NCBI GenBank assembly: GCA_015039365.1
Contig: WION01000028.1
Span: 1 to 64,000, forward strand
Source: Amanita rubescens
Lineage: Eukaryota > Basidiomycota > Agaricomycetes > Agaricales > Amanitaceae
DNA length: 64,000 bases
Direction: 5' to 3'
The notes beneath the pieces are model-generated. The model was not told the origin of the DNA, ran no database searches, and worked only from the letters and a program-made list of their open reading frames with translations. Shown in pieces: positions 1 through 13,713 of this stretch. The translations under genes were made by a program, and so were the position numbers. Position 1 is the first letter of the stretch. Every line of letters begins with the position of its first letter.

Positions 1-548
1 ATTGCAGAAAACAGTTCTTGTGCAACAGCCTTGAACAACCAGCGAGGCTGTGAGTCTGTGGGGGAAGGGTTTTGAAAAAGCTGTAGAGCTCATTTTTATA
101 TAAGTCACTTCTCGTGGGAGTGCCAGATCCCGTTCCTGATATGGCTCTCAATCGAGATTCGACTGTAACTGAACCCGTGGCAACCACGCCGCCCGTGCCG
201 CCGGTCGAAGCCGCCCATGCAGAGCGTCTAATACCTTGACTCTTTGCCACCACCTCACACGATGACCCAGGAAAAAATCATTCCGAATGGTGAACACCGG
301 CGCGCTCAGCAGCCCATTCCAACACCCAGATATCGCCATGCCACGCCCTCAGGTACTTCATAATTGTTTTCAACAAATGGCTTTTAATTCAGAGTTAGGG
401 CCATGGCCTTTTCTTGACGTCCGCGATTCTGTAAGCGTGCTTATTGTCAATTTACCGGCTAAACTCACTACATGACGCAACCTAGGTCCCTACCGAGCCT
501 ATTGAAGTGAGGCCAAAGCAAGGCAGATGCAAACACAACAAGGAAACA
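1..548. other. No gene recognised upstream of the CorA-like gene
   Basis: Only short overlapping frames are present, and none shows a family signature or joins to the gene that starts at 549. The stretch may hold the 5' leader of that gene or the end of a neighbour outside the window. Nothing further can be supported. Confidence 0.4.
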
Positions 549-2486
549 ATGAGTTGCAACGACTGCTTAGAAGGCTACCCACAATCGTTGTTTCCCAACT
601 GGACCCGCGCTCAACAAGACAAAAGTGGGATACACGAGGTGGCGAGGCAGAAGCATGCATGCTCCATGCAGTACGTTGAAATGGCGATCGATCAGAAGGG
701 GTGCCCTTTCTCCAAGCCTGAAGTGATTCACGTCGATGGAGGGGATTACGAAAGTGGTGCGGAGGAACTGCGACAAGTAGTGCGTACATGATTTCGGCCT
801 CCTCGAACCGAACAGAATCTTTAATAACGCTCACATACAAAGCGAGCACGCAAGGCAATGGCACGGGCGATATTTGTGGATGGGATCTCCGGTCCTGCCT
901 TGAAGATGTTGGGCACGATGTGAGGGTAGCATCTTTGTGTGATACTCCGTATTCTTAACTTGATTGTAGCTACGACATAGAACCATTCTATTTTTCTTCA
1001 TCCATTGGGTGGACGCCCTCAAGATTTCAAGATAGTTTAGATACCCAACTAAAAAGTGATCGTAAGTTTTTCCACGCGCCTGGTTTTGCGGCGATGTCGT
1101 ACTTATTTCACACAGGTATCACTGTGACGTTAAGGTTTGTAAGGAAAATTGCGAAACCTGCAAGGGATGATTACATGACCTCCGATAAAACACGACTTTC
1201 GGAAAGGTCGGCGATTGACGTTCATAAGCCGTTGCCGCTAGGTAGCAGTGCCCCGATTTTAGGCTGTGCCATGACGCGCTAATTCTCGGTGCCTAGATGA
1301 CAGCGCGCTTCAACCCGATCTCCTAGCCTTCCACATGATTCGATCCAAATACGATAACACTATTATTTCATATCATTGTAATGAGGAGCACGGGTCCACT
1401 TCAGCTGCGGATCTCTGTGCTAGGTTGCAGTTAGTGGGGCGCTCGGTCTATTGGGGTAAATTGTTCCAGGAATATCGCGACGCCACTTTCGTGCTGGTTA
1501 GCCTGCTATGGTATGCATTATATTCATGGGATGAAGCCATAGAAGGCCTCTATGACAAAATTCGCAAGTTGGTAAGTCGACCCAAAATATCAAGTCTACG
1601 TTGAGTAACTTCGTCATACAGGAAGCTCGAGTCATGAAGACTCTGGATCCATTCGAGATGACAGATATAATGAATAACTTGCACACTATACGTGCTCATA
1701 TGCTGTTCTATAATTCTCTACTCGCCGATTTCCAGAAGGCGGTTGTCTTTGTGAAAAACACGCCCAATCCCGCCTTGGCTGGTGCCGCGAACAAGGAACA
1801 AGCACGAAGTGCTATAGAAAAGGAGTGCAATCACATATTACGAGGAATCAGTCGGATTGAGAAGGATTGTCAGATGCAGGACATGCGACTAAGAAATGCT
1901 ACAAATCTAGTACGTGTCATTATAGCCAACGTTGCATCGCCCCCGGTAACACTGCTTTCCAGGGCTACAGTCGCTCGAATATCTATGACAGCAGACAAAC
2001 GACCAAACTAACCGAAGCTCAGGTTCGCGACAGCGCAGGTTCGTATAATTCCCTCCGTCATGTGCTCCAGTTAAGTAATACCTTCCCCACAGCAATGAGA
2101 CAAATATCATATTTGACGATGGTGTTCCTGCCAGCGATGTTCACCTCGGTAAGTGCCCTGACAACGCGATGTTGTATTCTCTTAGTCCGTCCATTGCTTA
2201 GTCTGTATTTGGCATCAACGTGGATGAGATCAACCCCGGAACTAAGCCGAGGCTCTGGACCTACATAGTATCTACAGTCTCAATGACCATTTTAACCGTC
2301 TGGCTCGTTGGCGCCTTGCAATTGCCGTACATGGCATTTGACGTTAACGCTGCTGCCGCTCAAGAAGCCAAGAAGAACGGAGGACATAAACTGTTTTCAC
2401 GGTTGGGGTGGCCCATCATACTCATCCAAACTAGCTTAACCGATAAAGCCGAAAACCGACGAATGCGGGGACTTGAGTACGAGTAG
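549..2486 (+). CDS. CorA-like Mg2+ transporter-fold membrane protein, 501 aa, nine exons
   Basis: Joining exons 549-779, 843-919, 970-1061, 1116-1241, 1297-1571, 1622-1909, 1963-2038, 2093-2148 and 2202-2486 gives an uninterrupted 501-aa frame; all eight introns are GT-AG, 50-63 bp. The C-terminal part has the CorA layout: an amphipathic stretch, a first membrane helix (about residues 388-407, containing QISYLTMVFLPA), the sequence FGINV in the place of the CorA GMN signature (about 410-414), and a second helix rich in L/I/V/W (about 424-447). The long N-terminal part resembles the soluble domain of basidiomycete CorA-like proteins, which form large families of unknown substrate. The Met at 549 starts a cysteine-containing segment (SCNDC); an upstream exon cannot be excluded. 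The fold assignment is fairly firm. Transport of magnesium is only an inference, because GMN is changed to GIN. Confidence 0.75.
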
Positions 2487-4380
2487 CATCTCTGATGACC
2501 TGTGACCTTATCGATATATCGGTGACGTTGCTTTTCATGATTTGTACGTTGCACTAAGGAGGACGCTGACTTTAACCTGTTCGGGCTATGTAGGCATTTA
2601 CATAAATATGGCAGGGCATTTCTGTACTTATATATGTTCACTCAGGGATGGATTTGTATCAATTCCTATGACGGATTTCGAACTGCGCTGATAGCGACCC
2701 GACATTGTATGGCACAGGTTTATGTCAAACATCTCAGTCACCGGGTACATATTGTGGACGAATGTCATTGGATCCGTTCACCCGGCGTTTCGGGAGCTCA
2801 ACCGAGACGCCCGAAAATTTGCGAGGTCCGGCTTGCTTTATCACCTGGATCCAGGATCACTCGTCCCCGACGAGGAAGCTGAATTACGCGTCAAAAATCG
2901 TTACCCGGATTCCGATTACTTGCACTGCATGACATGCTTTGAAGATCGACGGGATGCTGCCTGACAAACGTCCAGGACACATCATGCATCAACCCTGAGG
3001 CCTGAGGCCCGCGGTGGTCGTGGTATGCTCGCGAACGTAATAGCAGCCGACTCCTCGGAGTCAGCGTGTCGACGTTGGGTGTGGAACGCTCTTCCACATA
3101 CACTTATAGAACAGTGGATATTAATCCTCCGAACGGATAGAGATTTCTCGACTCTGGGAACATCGCTGACCGAACATGTGTATGACGTCATGCGCATGAC
3201 GCGAAAGCCGAACCGTATGTTTCCAATGGCATGACTGTACCTCCGCAGTGTGTCAAAGTTCTGTCAAGTTGTAAAATGGGTAGCGTCAGTTTTTGAATGG
3301 ATTGTAGAATGTTCAAGCATCTCGGGGCGCAAGTTGGATGACACGGATCCAAATTACAAACGGCGATCTTGTGAATGCGACTCTAGTCCGATCCACACTG
3401 TCTGTGGCGCAGATCTTCATACCTATCGTCGACAGGAACCCACGCGGCGAAATTGGAGCTGATCAGTATTGCGATGTGTCTCCATTCCTCGTGTTCAAAA
3501 CTTGACTCATGGCACGGCTATTGAGAATTTCTCTGCTTACAGTGACAGCAGAAACTTAAACGGTTGCATTTCGGAATATTCATAATCCTTGAAGCATAAA
3601 ATTGTTGCTCCACCACTCCAAGGTGGCAGATTGTTCTTCCCATCCGGCGTGGCTGTGTTTCGGTGCTTTCAAGGAACAGTAAGCAAACTGAAATTGCGAG
3701 TCCCGAAAGATGTCTCTGCAATTAGGCAGAATTGTCTGGGATATGACCAATGGCCAATATTGACAAGGATGTTTAATATCATGTTTTCAATTCTCAAACC
3801 AATGATAGACTGGTGTGATCTTCCCGGGCCTTAGTTAAGTCAAGTCATTGCCAATGATGATTTTTGACTCTACATGCCGGCCCGGGCCTTTACTAATCTG
3901 TCTTGAACCTTGAAGTTTGAAGTTTAACGAGAGGCGAGCAAAGGAACTTGAGAGTCAAAGTGATCCTTAAGTAGGCTGCTGACTCATCCTGATGAGGTGG
4001 TGATTATTTTTATCTTATCGCTGTCTCACATCCTGATCATATGCTCGTCAGGAGGACCCCAACCACCAGCACGGCCCGAGGGCCGAGTGTCTAACAAGAG
4101 CTGCTTCTAAATCACTTTGAGCAGATGTTCTTGCTATGGATAAAATTTGCATTTAGTGTCTGCTTTCAGGTAATTTTTTAAGAAAAAAACTGATCCTGAT
4201 TCTTGTATTATCGTGAACCTTTGGATAAATATATGTGGACTTAGCCTTCTGCAATGCTTCCTGAGCAGTTTCGGGGTCGTCAATCATTCCGTAATTTCGT
4301 GACATGTGACATCACGTGTGAGAATACTTAAAGGGAGCAATCTGTAGCATTCATTCAGCCTTTTGCCACATCTGTAGGGG
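2487..4380. other. Long stretch without a recognisable gene
   Basis: Several short plus-strand frames occur (for example 2722-2964, 3025-3234, 3250-3462 and 3589-3834). None joins into a longer model by plausible introns and none has a family signature that I recognise. The 2722-2964 frame reads like real protein (dense in charged residues, ending near a CMTC motif) and could be a relic exon. The last few hundred bases, including a CACGTG E-box near 4314, are the likely promoter region of the methyltransferase gene. Confidence 0.35.
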
Positions 4381-7300
4381 ATGGTTGGCAGTCACTCAAG
4401 GCCATCCCCCTCACCAGGTCCTATCTGGGAAACCATACAAGGTGTGCCCAGTAATCATGACCATATACCTCTTTGCTTATGCAAGCACTAGAGCCCGAGG
4501 ATACCCCAGAAGTATCCTCGCAGGATGAATTAGAGCAGGAATCTGTGTTACAGGAACTGCTCCCAGCAGCAGTCTTAAGAAAGAGGAAGGAACAGGCAGT
4601 TAGTCATGAAGCCAGTCTCAAGCGACCCAGAATCGGTATGGCCGAAGAGGATGGGTTTAGCCGAGGACGCCGAGGTATATCAATCACGCGTGGCGCGATT
4701 GTTTACTCACGGCATCAAGATATACCTTCTAGCATACAAATAACACCAAGGCGGCGTTTGTCTCCTGGTGTAACGCGTAGGATCGGAGAGAAGCCTGTAA
4801 ATGAGAAAGGAAGATTAGGTACGTACTTCAAAAGTGTTACATCCGCTTCGAAGTGCACATATGTAAATATATATTGTAGCAGATAACAGTTATGCGGTAA
4901 AAAATAGCTCGGCGGGAAGTTCATCGATCTGGCGCAATGCGGTCGCTTCTGCCTCATCGAGTCTTCCCGTTACGCATTTTGCAGGAACCTCAAGCTCAGC
5001 GCCTCATCTCGCCCGAAAGAGGACTAAAAAAACCGCCCGCAAGCGTGCGTCAAGTCCACTGCCTCGTCGCTCCAATGTCCCTTCGGCTTTTACGAGGGTA
5101 TTGAAACGGACAAGAGAGGAAAAGAGGCGACAAAATAGTAAAGATGAATCGTCTGATTCGGAACGATTTTTGCCCATGTCGCCCTCCCTGCCACCACCGG
5201 TAATGTCTTCGGGCAAGGGAGCTGACAAATCCGTGAGCAAAACCCCAAAGTCCACTATATGTAGGAAGCCGTCAGCGACAAAACGGAAACCACCCGGCAA
5301 GTTGATTTAGAGGTGTTTCTACATTGACTCTAACGATGACTTTAGAGATAATTGAAATTACCTCGGATGGCGAGTTAGAACCTCCAAAGATGAAAATGGG
5401 AAAGGCCGAAAGTCGAACTCCGAGAGACGTTCTTGAAATTTCGTCGGATGATGACGACCCAAAGGAGACTCACAGTAGTAATGCTCAGAGTCTTCCAAAG
5501 GCTCGATCCATTTCACGTCCAGTGATTGAAATACTCGACAGTGACGATGGACTTGATACGACGTTAAGAGAAATGCATGAAGATGAAATTACGGCAGAAA
5601 TGCTCGCTCAACGAACAACGGATGAAATGGATCGTTTATCATTGCTTGGAAATCAATCACTACATGATGAGCCATCACTCCTTCCTCCCGAATCCGCTTC
5701 TGAAGGGTCAGAAGACATGCAATTTGGTGATGCTGTGTCCGGGACCTCATCCAACAATAGTAGCAGCGGTCGAGTCCAAACGCCACAGCGGGGCATCGAT
5801 GACATTCCTAGCGCACACATTAGAATGGATGTTAACGAAGATTCGTCCCCCGCAATACCGCGCATAGACGCCACTCTTCCTTCGCAAGAAGTCGATTCGC
5901 CGCCCTCTAGTGCGCCTGTAGCATCACTCATCTTCCCTAATGTCAATGTTACTCCATTTTCGTTACCACCGCCGATCTCACCTTTCAAAAGTTCGCCTAA
6001 ACTTCGAGAACTGCGTTCATTGCCCACATCGCCGATACGGAGAACCTTTGTTGGATCAATAAAAAGTGATGACCTTAATGCGTACATGGGCCCTGCAGCG
6101 ACAACCGTTGATTCCGCGTCAATTCGTCACTCACTTTCACCAATGCGGCGATTGGCAAGAAAACGCGAGGACCGCAGAATGTCAGCATCGAACGTGGGAC
6201 AGACACCGTCCAAAAAGGAAAGATCGTTGTCTGGCGACATGTATACTTGCAGCAACAATGCACTTAATTTTCCCCCCCAGCAAGAAAAAATCTTTTCCAA
6301 GCAATGAGCCGCCCCATGATACGGTATGTCAGCGATTAACGTCTATTTCATTTCTCACATTTGCTCAAGATGGACGGAGCAGCGGGAGAACCCTCAAGCC
6401 CGTCTGCTTCGCTTCCGCGGACGCGATTGTCTCTGAGCATGAACCTGGCTGATGCTATAACTCAGGCTAGTCAAGACAACAATAGGAAGCTAGCAATTCA
6501 TACGCATCCCGAAGCGGATGCAATTGTGAAATTGCACCCGCGAGCTAGTCAAGAAGCCATCGATAAATCAAAACTTTTTTTGGAGATGGTGCAGATGTCT
6601 CTTCCTGAGGGGTCCCGCTACCGTGACAGCGCTCCCCTTAAGCACGATTTGCCACTCCAAACACGAGGGACAGAGCACCAACAATCTCCACAGGATTCTG
6701 ATTTTGCAGGGCATGAAGAAATAGATTCTCCAGTTGACTTGGGGCCCTCTATTACAAATGAAGTTGTTATGATGGAGCAAAATGAAATGTTGCATGGTGA
6801 TCCTGCTCAAAGGGTGAGCGTGGGAATATTCCCATATCAGGTAATACTAAGAACAATTAAGCCACAGACCTTGCCTCTGAATACCGTCACACATGACGAA
6901 AGATCAAGCATCCCAGAAACTACAGCAATAAAGGATAAAGTAATTGAAAGCGACGACGAACTAGAATATATCGATGAGCCAGAGAATGGCACCGTCGTCC
7001 AAGGTATTGCCGGTATCAACATCGCTGAGGGCGACCTGGAGGGAATAAGGGACTCAGAGCCCTTCGCCGAGCAACCGTCATCCAGCACTACGAATGCCCC
7101 AAACATTATAAACGGCATCGTCCCTACCGTTGCCGCCTCTCTAAGCCGTGCTTATACGCCACATTTAGTATCTTCCTCTCTCGACGGGTTCGGCATCAAA
7201 ATTGATGGTTTTACTATCATCAATTGGCTCGAATTTCGTAAGAACTTCACGCCAAAATATTTCCTGGGAAGGGATCTTCCTCATACACTGCAGGACTACA

Positions 7301-8581
7301 TCAATCACATGTCAGAGTGGACGCGTTCTTTACCTGATATGCGCACGGTGTTTAGTGCAGCCATCCAAGAGAATACCGCCTTGGACGAACCAGATGCCCC
7401 TTCCATCCAGATAGAGAATGTCGTTGACGACGAACCAACTCCTCCATGGGAATTCCACTATTCTAATTACATGTGGCACGGGGAGGGTGTACCGCCCCCG
7501 GATGTAGGGAGCCTCATCAGCTGTGACTGCATCGGCAGATGTGATCCCCGTTCGGGAACATGTGCATGCGCGCTTCGACAACGGGAAGCAATAGGAGATC
7601 CGAATGCGGACTTCGCATATGACCATAGAGGACGATTGAGGGAGCCCGGATACCCCATTTTTGAATGTAATGATCTATGCGCATGTGACGATGATTGTCG
7701 CAATCGGGTAAGCCCATTTCAAGGCATTGACTGCCGAACAGAACTTTTAATATCCACTGCAGGTGGTCCAACATGGTCGAACCTGCTCAATTGTTATCAA
7801 GAAGACAGAAAACAAGGGTTGGGGTAAGTACAAAAGCCTCTAAATCTTGCAATTGTGCCTCAAATCACGTCCCGTCAGGCGTTTTCGCAGGCCAGAAAAA
7901 GATATACAAGGGTGCATTCGTCGGAGTGTATGCTGGTGAATTAATCACGGATGAAGAGGGTGAAGAAAGAGGACGGTGAGCAATTTCGTCTCAACCTTTG
8001 TTGTCTGCTCATCATCCGTTCCACAAGGTATTACAACAAACTTGGAAAAACCTATCTTTTCGACATTGATTTTCATCACTTGCGGAAAGATCGCGATGAC
8101 TGGCAGTCCAAATATACTGTAGATGCCTACCACGTTGGAAACGTACGTGTTAAATTTGAACTTGGATCTAAAGCTGAGCTACTTTTACCACAAAAAGTTT
8201 ACTCGCTTCCTTGTACGTGAACTTTTCATCCTTTGACTTTACGCTTTCGAACGGTTTAATTGCAGAACCATTCCTGCGATCCGAACTGTATTTTGAACCC
8301 GTGTTACGTCACTGAAGGGAACATCGAAAAGCCGTTGCTGGCAGTGTTCGCACGGCGAGAAATTGAACCCGGCGAAGAGCTGTGCTTCAGTTACTCGGGT
8401 GATGTTGATGACGAGGGCGACGGCCCTGACGGGGCCATCTCGGACGGCGGGACAGATGAAAAGAATGATGCTGTGTATGCGCGATGCTACTGCGGCGCCC
8501 GGAATTGCAAAGGTTTGTCCGCCGATATTGTCGGATTTCCCCGCCTGATGGATGCTACCCTAAGGTCGTTTGTTTGGATAA
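4381..8581 (+). CDS. SUV39/Clr4-type histone H3K9 methyltransferase with a long SIM-bearing N-terminus, 1,212 aa
   Basis: Twelve exons: 4381-4441, 4486-4818, 4880-5296, 5346-6240, 6281-6323, 6370-7707, 7763-7823, 7879-7975, 8028-8142, 8198-8212, 8266-8512, 8565-8581. The C-terminal part has a cysteine-rich pre-SET domain (about 965-1029, starting CDCIGRC), a SET domain with GWGVFAG, then FTRFL on a 15-nt exon followed by NHSCDPNC (NHSC at 1126-1129), and a post-SET C-x-C-x4-C (1199-1206) ending CKGRLFG. This is the standard layout of enzymes that methylate H3 lysine 9 to build heterochromatin. The N-terminus is long and acidic/serine-rich, with three hydrophobic-acidic SUMO-interaction-like motifs near 272-275, 299-302 and 330-333; I see no chromodomain. 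Intron 5297-5345 is GC-AG. The first exon and 44-bp intron are the least certain part; a start at 4479 is the alternative. The gene converges on the E2 gene 94 bp downstream. Confidence 0.88.
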
Positions 8582-8675
8582 TGAGCGGTATTCATTCGCG
8601 CTTCGCATCAGCCACGCGTTTTTCAGTTCGGAACTCAATCGTCCACGTATACCAATCATAATAGATTCCCATAAC

Positions 8676-9889
<1,214 letters not shown>

Positions 9890-10064
9890 GATGGTAGAAT
9901 GTGAACAGAAGCTGAGTGCTAATGGCAATAGAATGTCACGCTCTGCGCAAAAAGCACACAGCAACAATAGCAGTGAACCCTTCACAGCCTCTGGATGAGT
10001 TCGACACTATCGGACTCACCCTTCTCATACCAACCCGGAATGCCAAAAATGTACCGAAACGATT

Positions 10065-10072
10065 AAAAAAAA
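10065..10072 (-). terminator. RNA polymerase III terminator of the tRNA gene
   Basis: A run of eight A on the plus strand reads as eight T immediately 3' of the tRNA on its own strand, the usual Pol III stop signal. Confidence 0.75.
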
Positions 10073-10144
10073 TACCGCCGACGGGGATCGAACCCGCAAC
10101 CTTCGCCTTAGGAAAGCGACGCGCTACCATTGCGCCACGACGGC
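10073..10144 (-). tRNA. tRNA-Arg (anticodon CCU)
   Basis: The reverse strand folds into a full cloverleaf. The acceptor stem starts GCCGUCG, pairs with CGGCGGU at the 3' end (with G-U pairs) and is followed by discriminator A. The D arm is GGCGC...GCGC, the anticodon stem UCGCU/GGCGA has loop UUCCUAA giving anticodon CCU, and the T arm is GCGGG-UUCGAUC-CCCGU. No intron is present. The tRNA reads the AGG arginine codon. Confidence 0.93.
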
Positions 10145-10235
10145 TTGCATTATCATATTGTTGTGGTTTTTCTGATTGGTCGTTATTCCGCGTCATCAAC
10201 AACCCGAAAGTCGACGTTCATCCCAATTCCTCACC

Positions 10236-11077
10236 ATGTCAGGAAAAACGATCAGTACAAGCACACTTAGCCTACGCTTTATGCAAAATGCCCATAGGGC
10301 GAAGTCCATGAAAGAAGTTGAGCTTGAAAAGGCCGCTGTACATGACGATGCACAATGGGACGTTGGGCATGAAGTTCGGGAAGCCTGGGGACTGCTTTCC
10401 GTACAGGACACCTCGTATGTTATCGCGCTTATCCTCAGAACTGTCGTTGAACTGTTTCCCAGTCAGAACATAACTTACGAAACGTCTTATCTTCCCTTTA
10501 TTTTCTCAGATACGGCAGAGGACACAAATACTAAAGTACCTGCCGTCCCAATGGGGAGACGCAAATTCACCAACGGTGTTGAAGACGATCCAACAGAAAA
10601 GGTCAGAAGACGTTTTTCCCTCACTCAATGGCTTATTCTGACCAGTCGTGCTAGCAAGAACCGGAAGAGTCACCTTCCCAAGAACCACAACAAGCAGAAA
10701 AGCCCGTCCGCTCGAGGGTGCATCCACATCCTATTCCAATACGATCTGTATCTGGAAAACTTCTCAGCGGTCTACAGCCACTCAAACCGAAGGCATCAAA
10801 AGAATCTAGATCTGCTAGAGAAGCAATCTTCGACAATAGCGGTGTAGGCACTGATATTCGCTCAATCCCATCTTCCAAGCGTAACGCAGAAGGCGCCGAT
10901 GAAAGACCATTTACAGGATTTCTCAAGCCATTAGGCGTGGATGCTCCCTCGAGCAGCAAGAGCAAAAGTGTTGAAACTGCCGATGGTTCCTCCAAGAAAC
11001 ACAAACGACGACGTCAAGGCAGTGAAGAAGCTGAGGAATCCAAGAAGAAATCCAAGAAGAAACAGCAAGTTACATGA
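10236..11077 (+). CDS. MPP6-like nuclear RNA exosome cofactor, 246 aa
   Basis: Exons 10236-10414, 10463-10601 and 10655-11077 join in frame. The N-terminus LSLRFMQNAHR matches the conserved start of M-phase phosphoprotein 6. The centre has SYLPFIF and MGRRKF in the place of the family GRMSF element. The C-terminal region has a short FLKP element and ends in a highly basic lysine-rich tail. MPP6 proteins bind the nuclear exosome and help recruit its helicase for processing of 5.8S rRNA and decay of nuclear transcripts. The ATG lies 91 bp from the 5' end of the divergently transcribed tRNA. The second intron acceptor was chosen because the frame upstream of 10655 is closed by TAG. The assignment rests on short motifs, so it is good but not certain. 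Confidence 0.72.
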
Positions 11078-11419
11078 CGTTGGAGTCGTCCCGGGTAGGC
11101 ATCAGGTCCTTCGTATTTTCAAATAGCTCATCGACTGAGGTGAAGGCCTGATATAGGACCAACATCCTAGAAGCGTGACATCAGTCGAGCTTCCCCCGGA
11201 GGTCTGGCGCCCAACCTTGGGCATATACGTGCTATGGACTCGGCTACGATAGCTCAGGGTCTAATCGCCGCATCGGCACATAACATTGAATGACACTTTG
11301 CAATATTGTACAGCGGTACTACAAACTACGACAGCAATGCGATAACTTCGAAAGCGATTCATATAGTACATTTGATTGTTTGGTCGTCGACGTGAGCCAA
11401 TTTCTCGAGGTGTTCGGTA
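11078..11419. other. Convergent intergenic stretch, nothing recognised
   Basis: This lies between the 3' ends of the MPP6-like gene and the 610-aa gene. No reading frame or RNA structure could be supported. Confidence 0.4.
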
Positions 11420-13457
11420 TCAATCAAAGAAATCTTCATCTGCATCGTACTTCCTTCCACCGGTTCGCCTGTTTTCACTGAAACTGGGGACGTCACCGAG
11501 ATCATCTTCGTCGGATGAATAGTCGTTCCATCGCCTGGACATTGGCTTCTTGTTCCGGTCTTGAGATTGGCTGACACCTTTATTATTAGGCTGTTCATCC
11601 TGCTTGGTCTTGGCCACAACAGCCTCAGCCGTGCCCCTCTCGTTCGTCTTTTTGTTATCTTCCTTCTCTCCGCTTTCCTTCTTTCCTTCCTTTTTCTGAT
11701 TCTTCTTCGTTTCTCTGTCCTCATTCTTTTTCTTCTTCCTCTGGGCCCTTTTTAACTCCTTATATGTCTCGCAAATGCCTTTCTTACACTTGCCCTTGTG
11801 TACCGGGCAAATGATTTCATTCGCTTCTTTGGCATGGGCTTCTGCGGCAGCCTTGCTGCCGGTGGATGGCGAAATAACCGCCACGTTTTCCCACAAGTTC
11901 TCCTGCACTGCCGGCTCGTCTATCTCTTCTTCGATCGCTGAGACGAAGTATTCCCATCTATTTGACTTGTCTTTCCTTCCGATATGAACGGCTGGGGCTG
12001 ACGCCTCAGACGGCTGGTAAGCACTCGCCGTCTCCCAGTCCTCGTGATATGTTTCTTCTGTAATTTCTTCGTCATAGTCATTGTCGTAATCGTACTCGGT
12101 CACATCGATATTAGCGATTACTTGTCCATGTGCAGGTGAAGGCAAGGGTGAACTGGGAGCTGACGATGGTGCGGATATCATGTTATCCCCATCGGAGTGA
12201 ACGGAGGAAAAACTGGAACTTCGAGTCCTAGATTTTCCAGTCTCACCATCATCGTCAGGAGTCTTGTTAGTGTCATCGCGTGTGGGGAGTTCAGTCTTGG
12301 TATCCACTTTGGATGAATTTCCTGTCGTAGGATTGGCTTGGGATCTGGAAACGTTACTCGCTCCGGGCGCGGATTGCTTTGTCTTCCACACTGTATGCGC
12401 AGTCGATGTTGGCGGTGCAGACCATGGAGATTTGATGTTGGACGGCTTGTTCTCCCAAATGGAACGCACGTTTGTGACCGGGGACGCCGAGGTAGGAGGA
12501 CGAGTGTTCGGGGCCGCGGTAGAGCTAAGTGGAGGGAAAGACGCCTGGCTTGAAGCCCCTCCTGTTTTCTTCCCTTTGCTATTTGCCGCCCCGGAATCTT
12601 TGTTCTGCGGAGAGTAGATGCTCTTGCCACTGGTTATAATAGGCGTAGGTGCAGACCTGGTGTTCTTGTCCCGCATTTGCGCCCAGTCCGACGAACCGAC
12701 AACTGTAAAAAGTGATTTAGCTGTTGACTATAGCTGCTATATGCTATGTACCTGGGCGCTGTACGGGAGCAGAAGCCTGCGGCATGGGAACTTGAGCGCT
12801 ACTAGTAGGCAAAGGTCGACAAAGCGGTTTCTCTGCCTTGTTTTCGGGCGGCACGTTACACCGGTGTGGAGGGGGATACGGGAGTCTTGTAAACCTGCAC
12901 AAGTTAGAAATTGAGTAACAGACTCATGCTAACATTTTACGACTTGCCATTTGCCAATGCCCCAGTTTTTGAAGAAATACTCCTCGACGGGGATACACTT
13001 CCAACCTGAATTCGTTGTAACTTGAGAATGAGCTGGGCGAGACCGTGCACATACCATCCTTTTGTAGCTCCCTATCTGTTTTATATGTGGAATAGAAAAT
13101 CTGGCTCTTATACCCCGCTTCGGATTTATCTGGCTTCTTGAGAAACTCATCCCAACGATGCTCGCCCAGCAAACGCTCGGGAAGCGCATACAATTTGTCC
13201 ACGGCAAAGATGACCGCACTAACCTAAGAGTCATTGACCGCATAGGTATTCTCCGATTAGATACAATAGGTGCGTACCCTTGGTTTGTAATAGAGTGAAA
13301 TTAAAGGGCCGCTATCTCCCAGAACATTTACGATCCAACGACTAAAGTTGATGTAATCTTCAGATAGCTCGAAGTCGGCGTTTTGGGGGTATGGCTTCCA
13401 ACAAGTGTAATACTTGCACGGGTCAGGCCCCTCGGGAGTCTTCGGGCGCTTAACCAT
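11420..13457 (-). CDS. Conserved fungal protein of unknown function with cysteine cluster and basic tail, 610 aa
   Basis: Five exons read leftwards: 13457-13278, 13223-13055, 13005-12948, 12894-12752, 12702-11420. The first 200 residues form an apparently globular domain rich in aromatic residues (CKYYTCWKPYP, then ALPERLLGEHRWDEFL, then EEYFFKNWGIGKW). The rest is Ser/Pro-rich and probably disordered. It contains an acidic block ending in WEYFVSAIEEEID and, about 130 residues before the end, a small C-P-V-H-x4-C-x4-C cluster followed by a long Lys/Arg run. Intron 12895-12947 uses GCAAGT as donor (GC-AG); the GT alternative inside the same region breaks the proline-rich frame that follows. 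I do not recognise a known family. The basic tail suggests a nuclear or RNA-binding role, which is inference only. Confidence 0.72.
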
Positions 13458-13713
13458 TCAAAAGATACCGAAGAAGACGCGAGTCTACCACGGATAAGGC
13501 TATACCAGAGAGATCGTGGAGGGAAAAACAAGTCCGATTGCGCTTTGCGTCCGAAGTCCGAAGTCCCAGCTTAGCGTACTAGCCTATGACCATTCGCTCG
13601 TTGGTCCAAGATGAGTGCGCGCGGGACAGGTAACCAAATCGTGACCTCACGTCTTGTGACTTTTTGTATAGCAGAGCGGGTTCACCCGTCATAAAAAGGT
13701 TACATCCAATTGC

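Noticed and set aside
287..475. Short frames in the first 500 bases as upstream exons of the CorA-like gene
   Set aside because: No splice join gives continuous frame or similarity, and a good start exists at 549.
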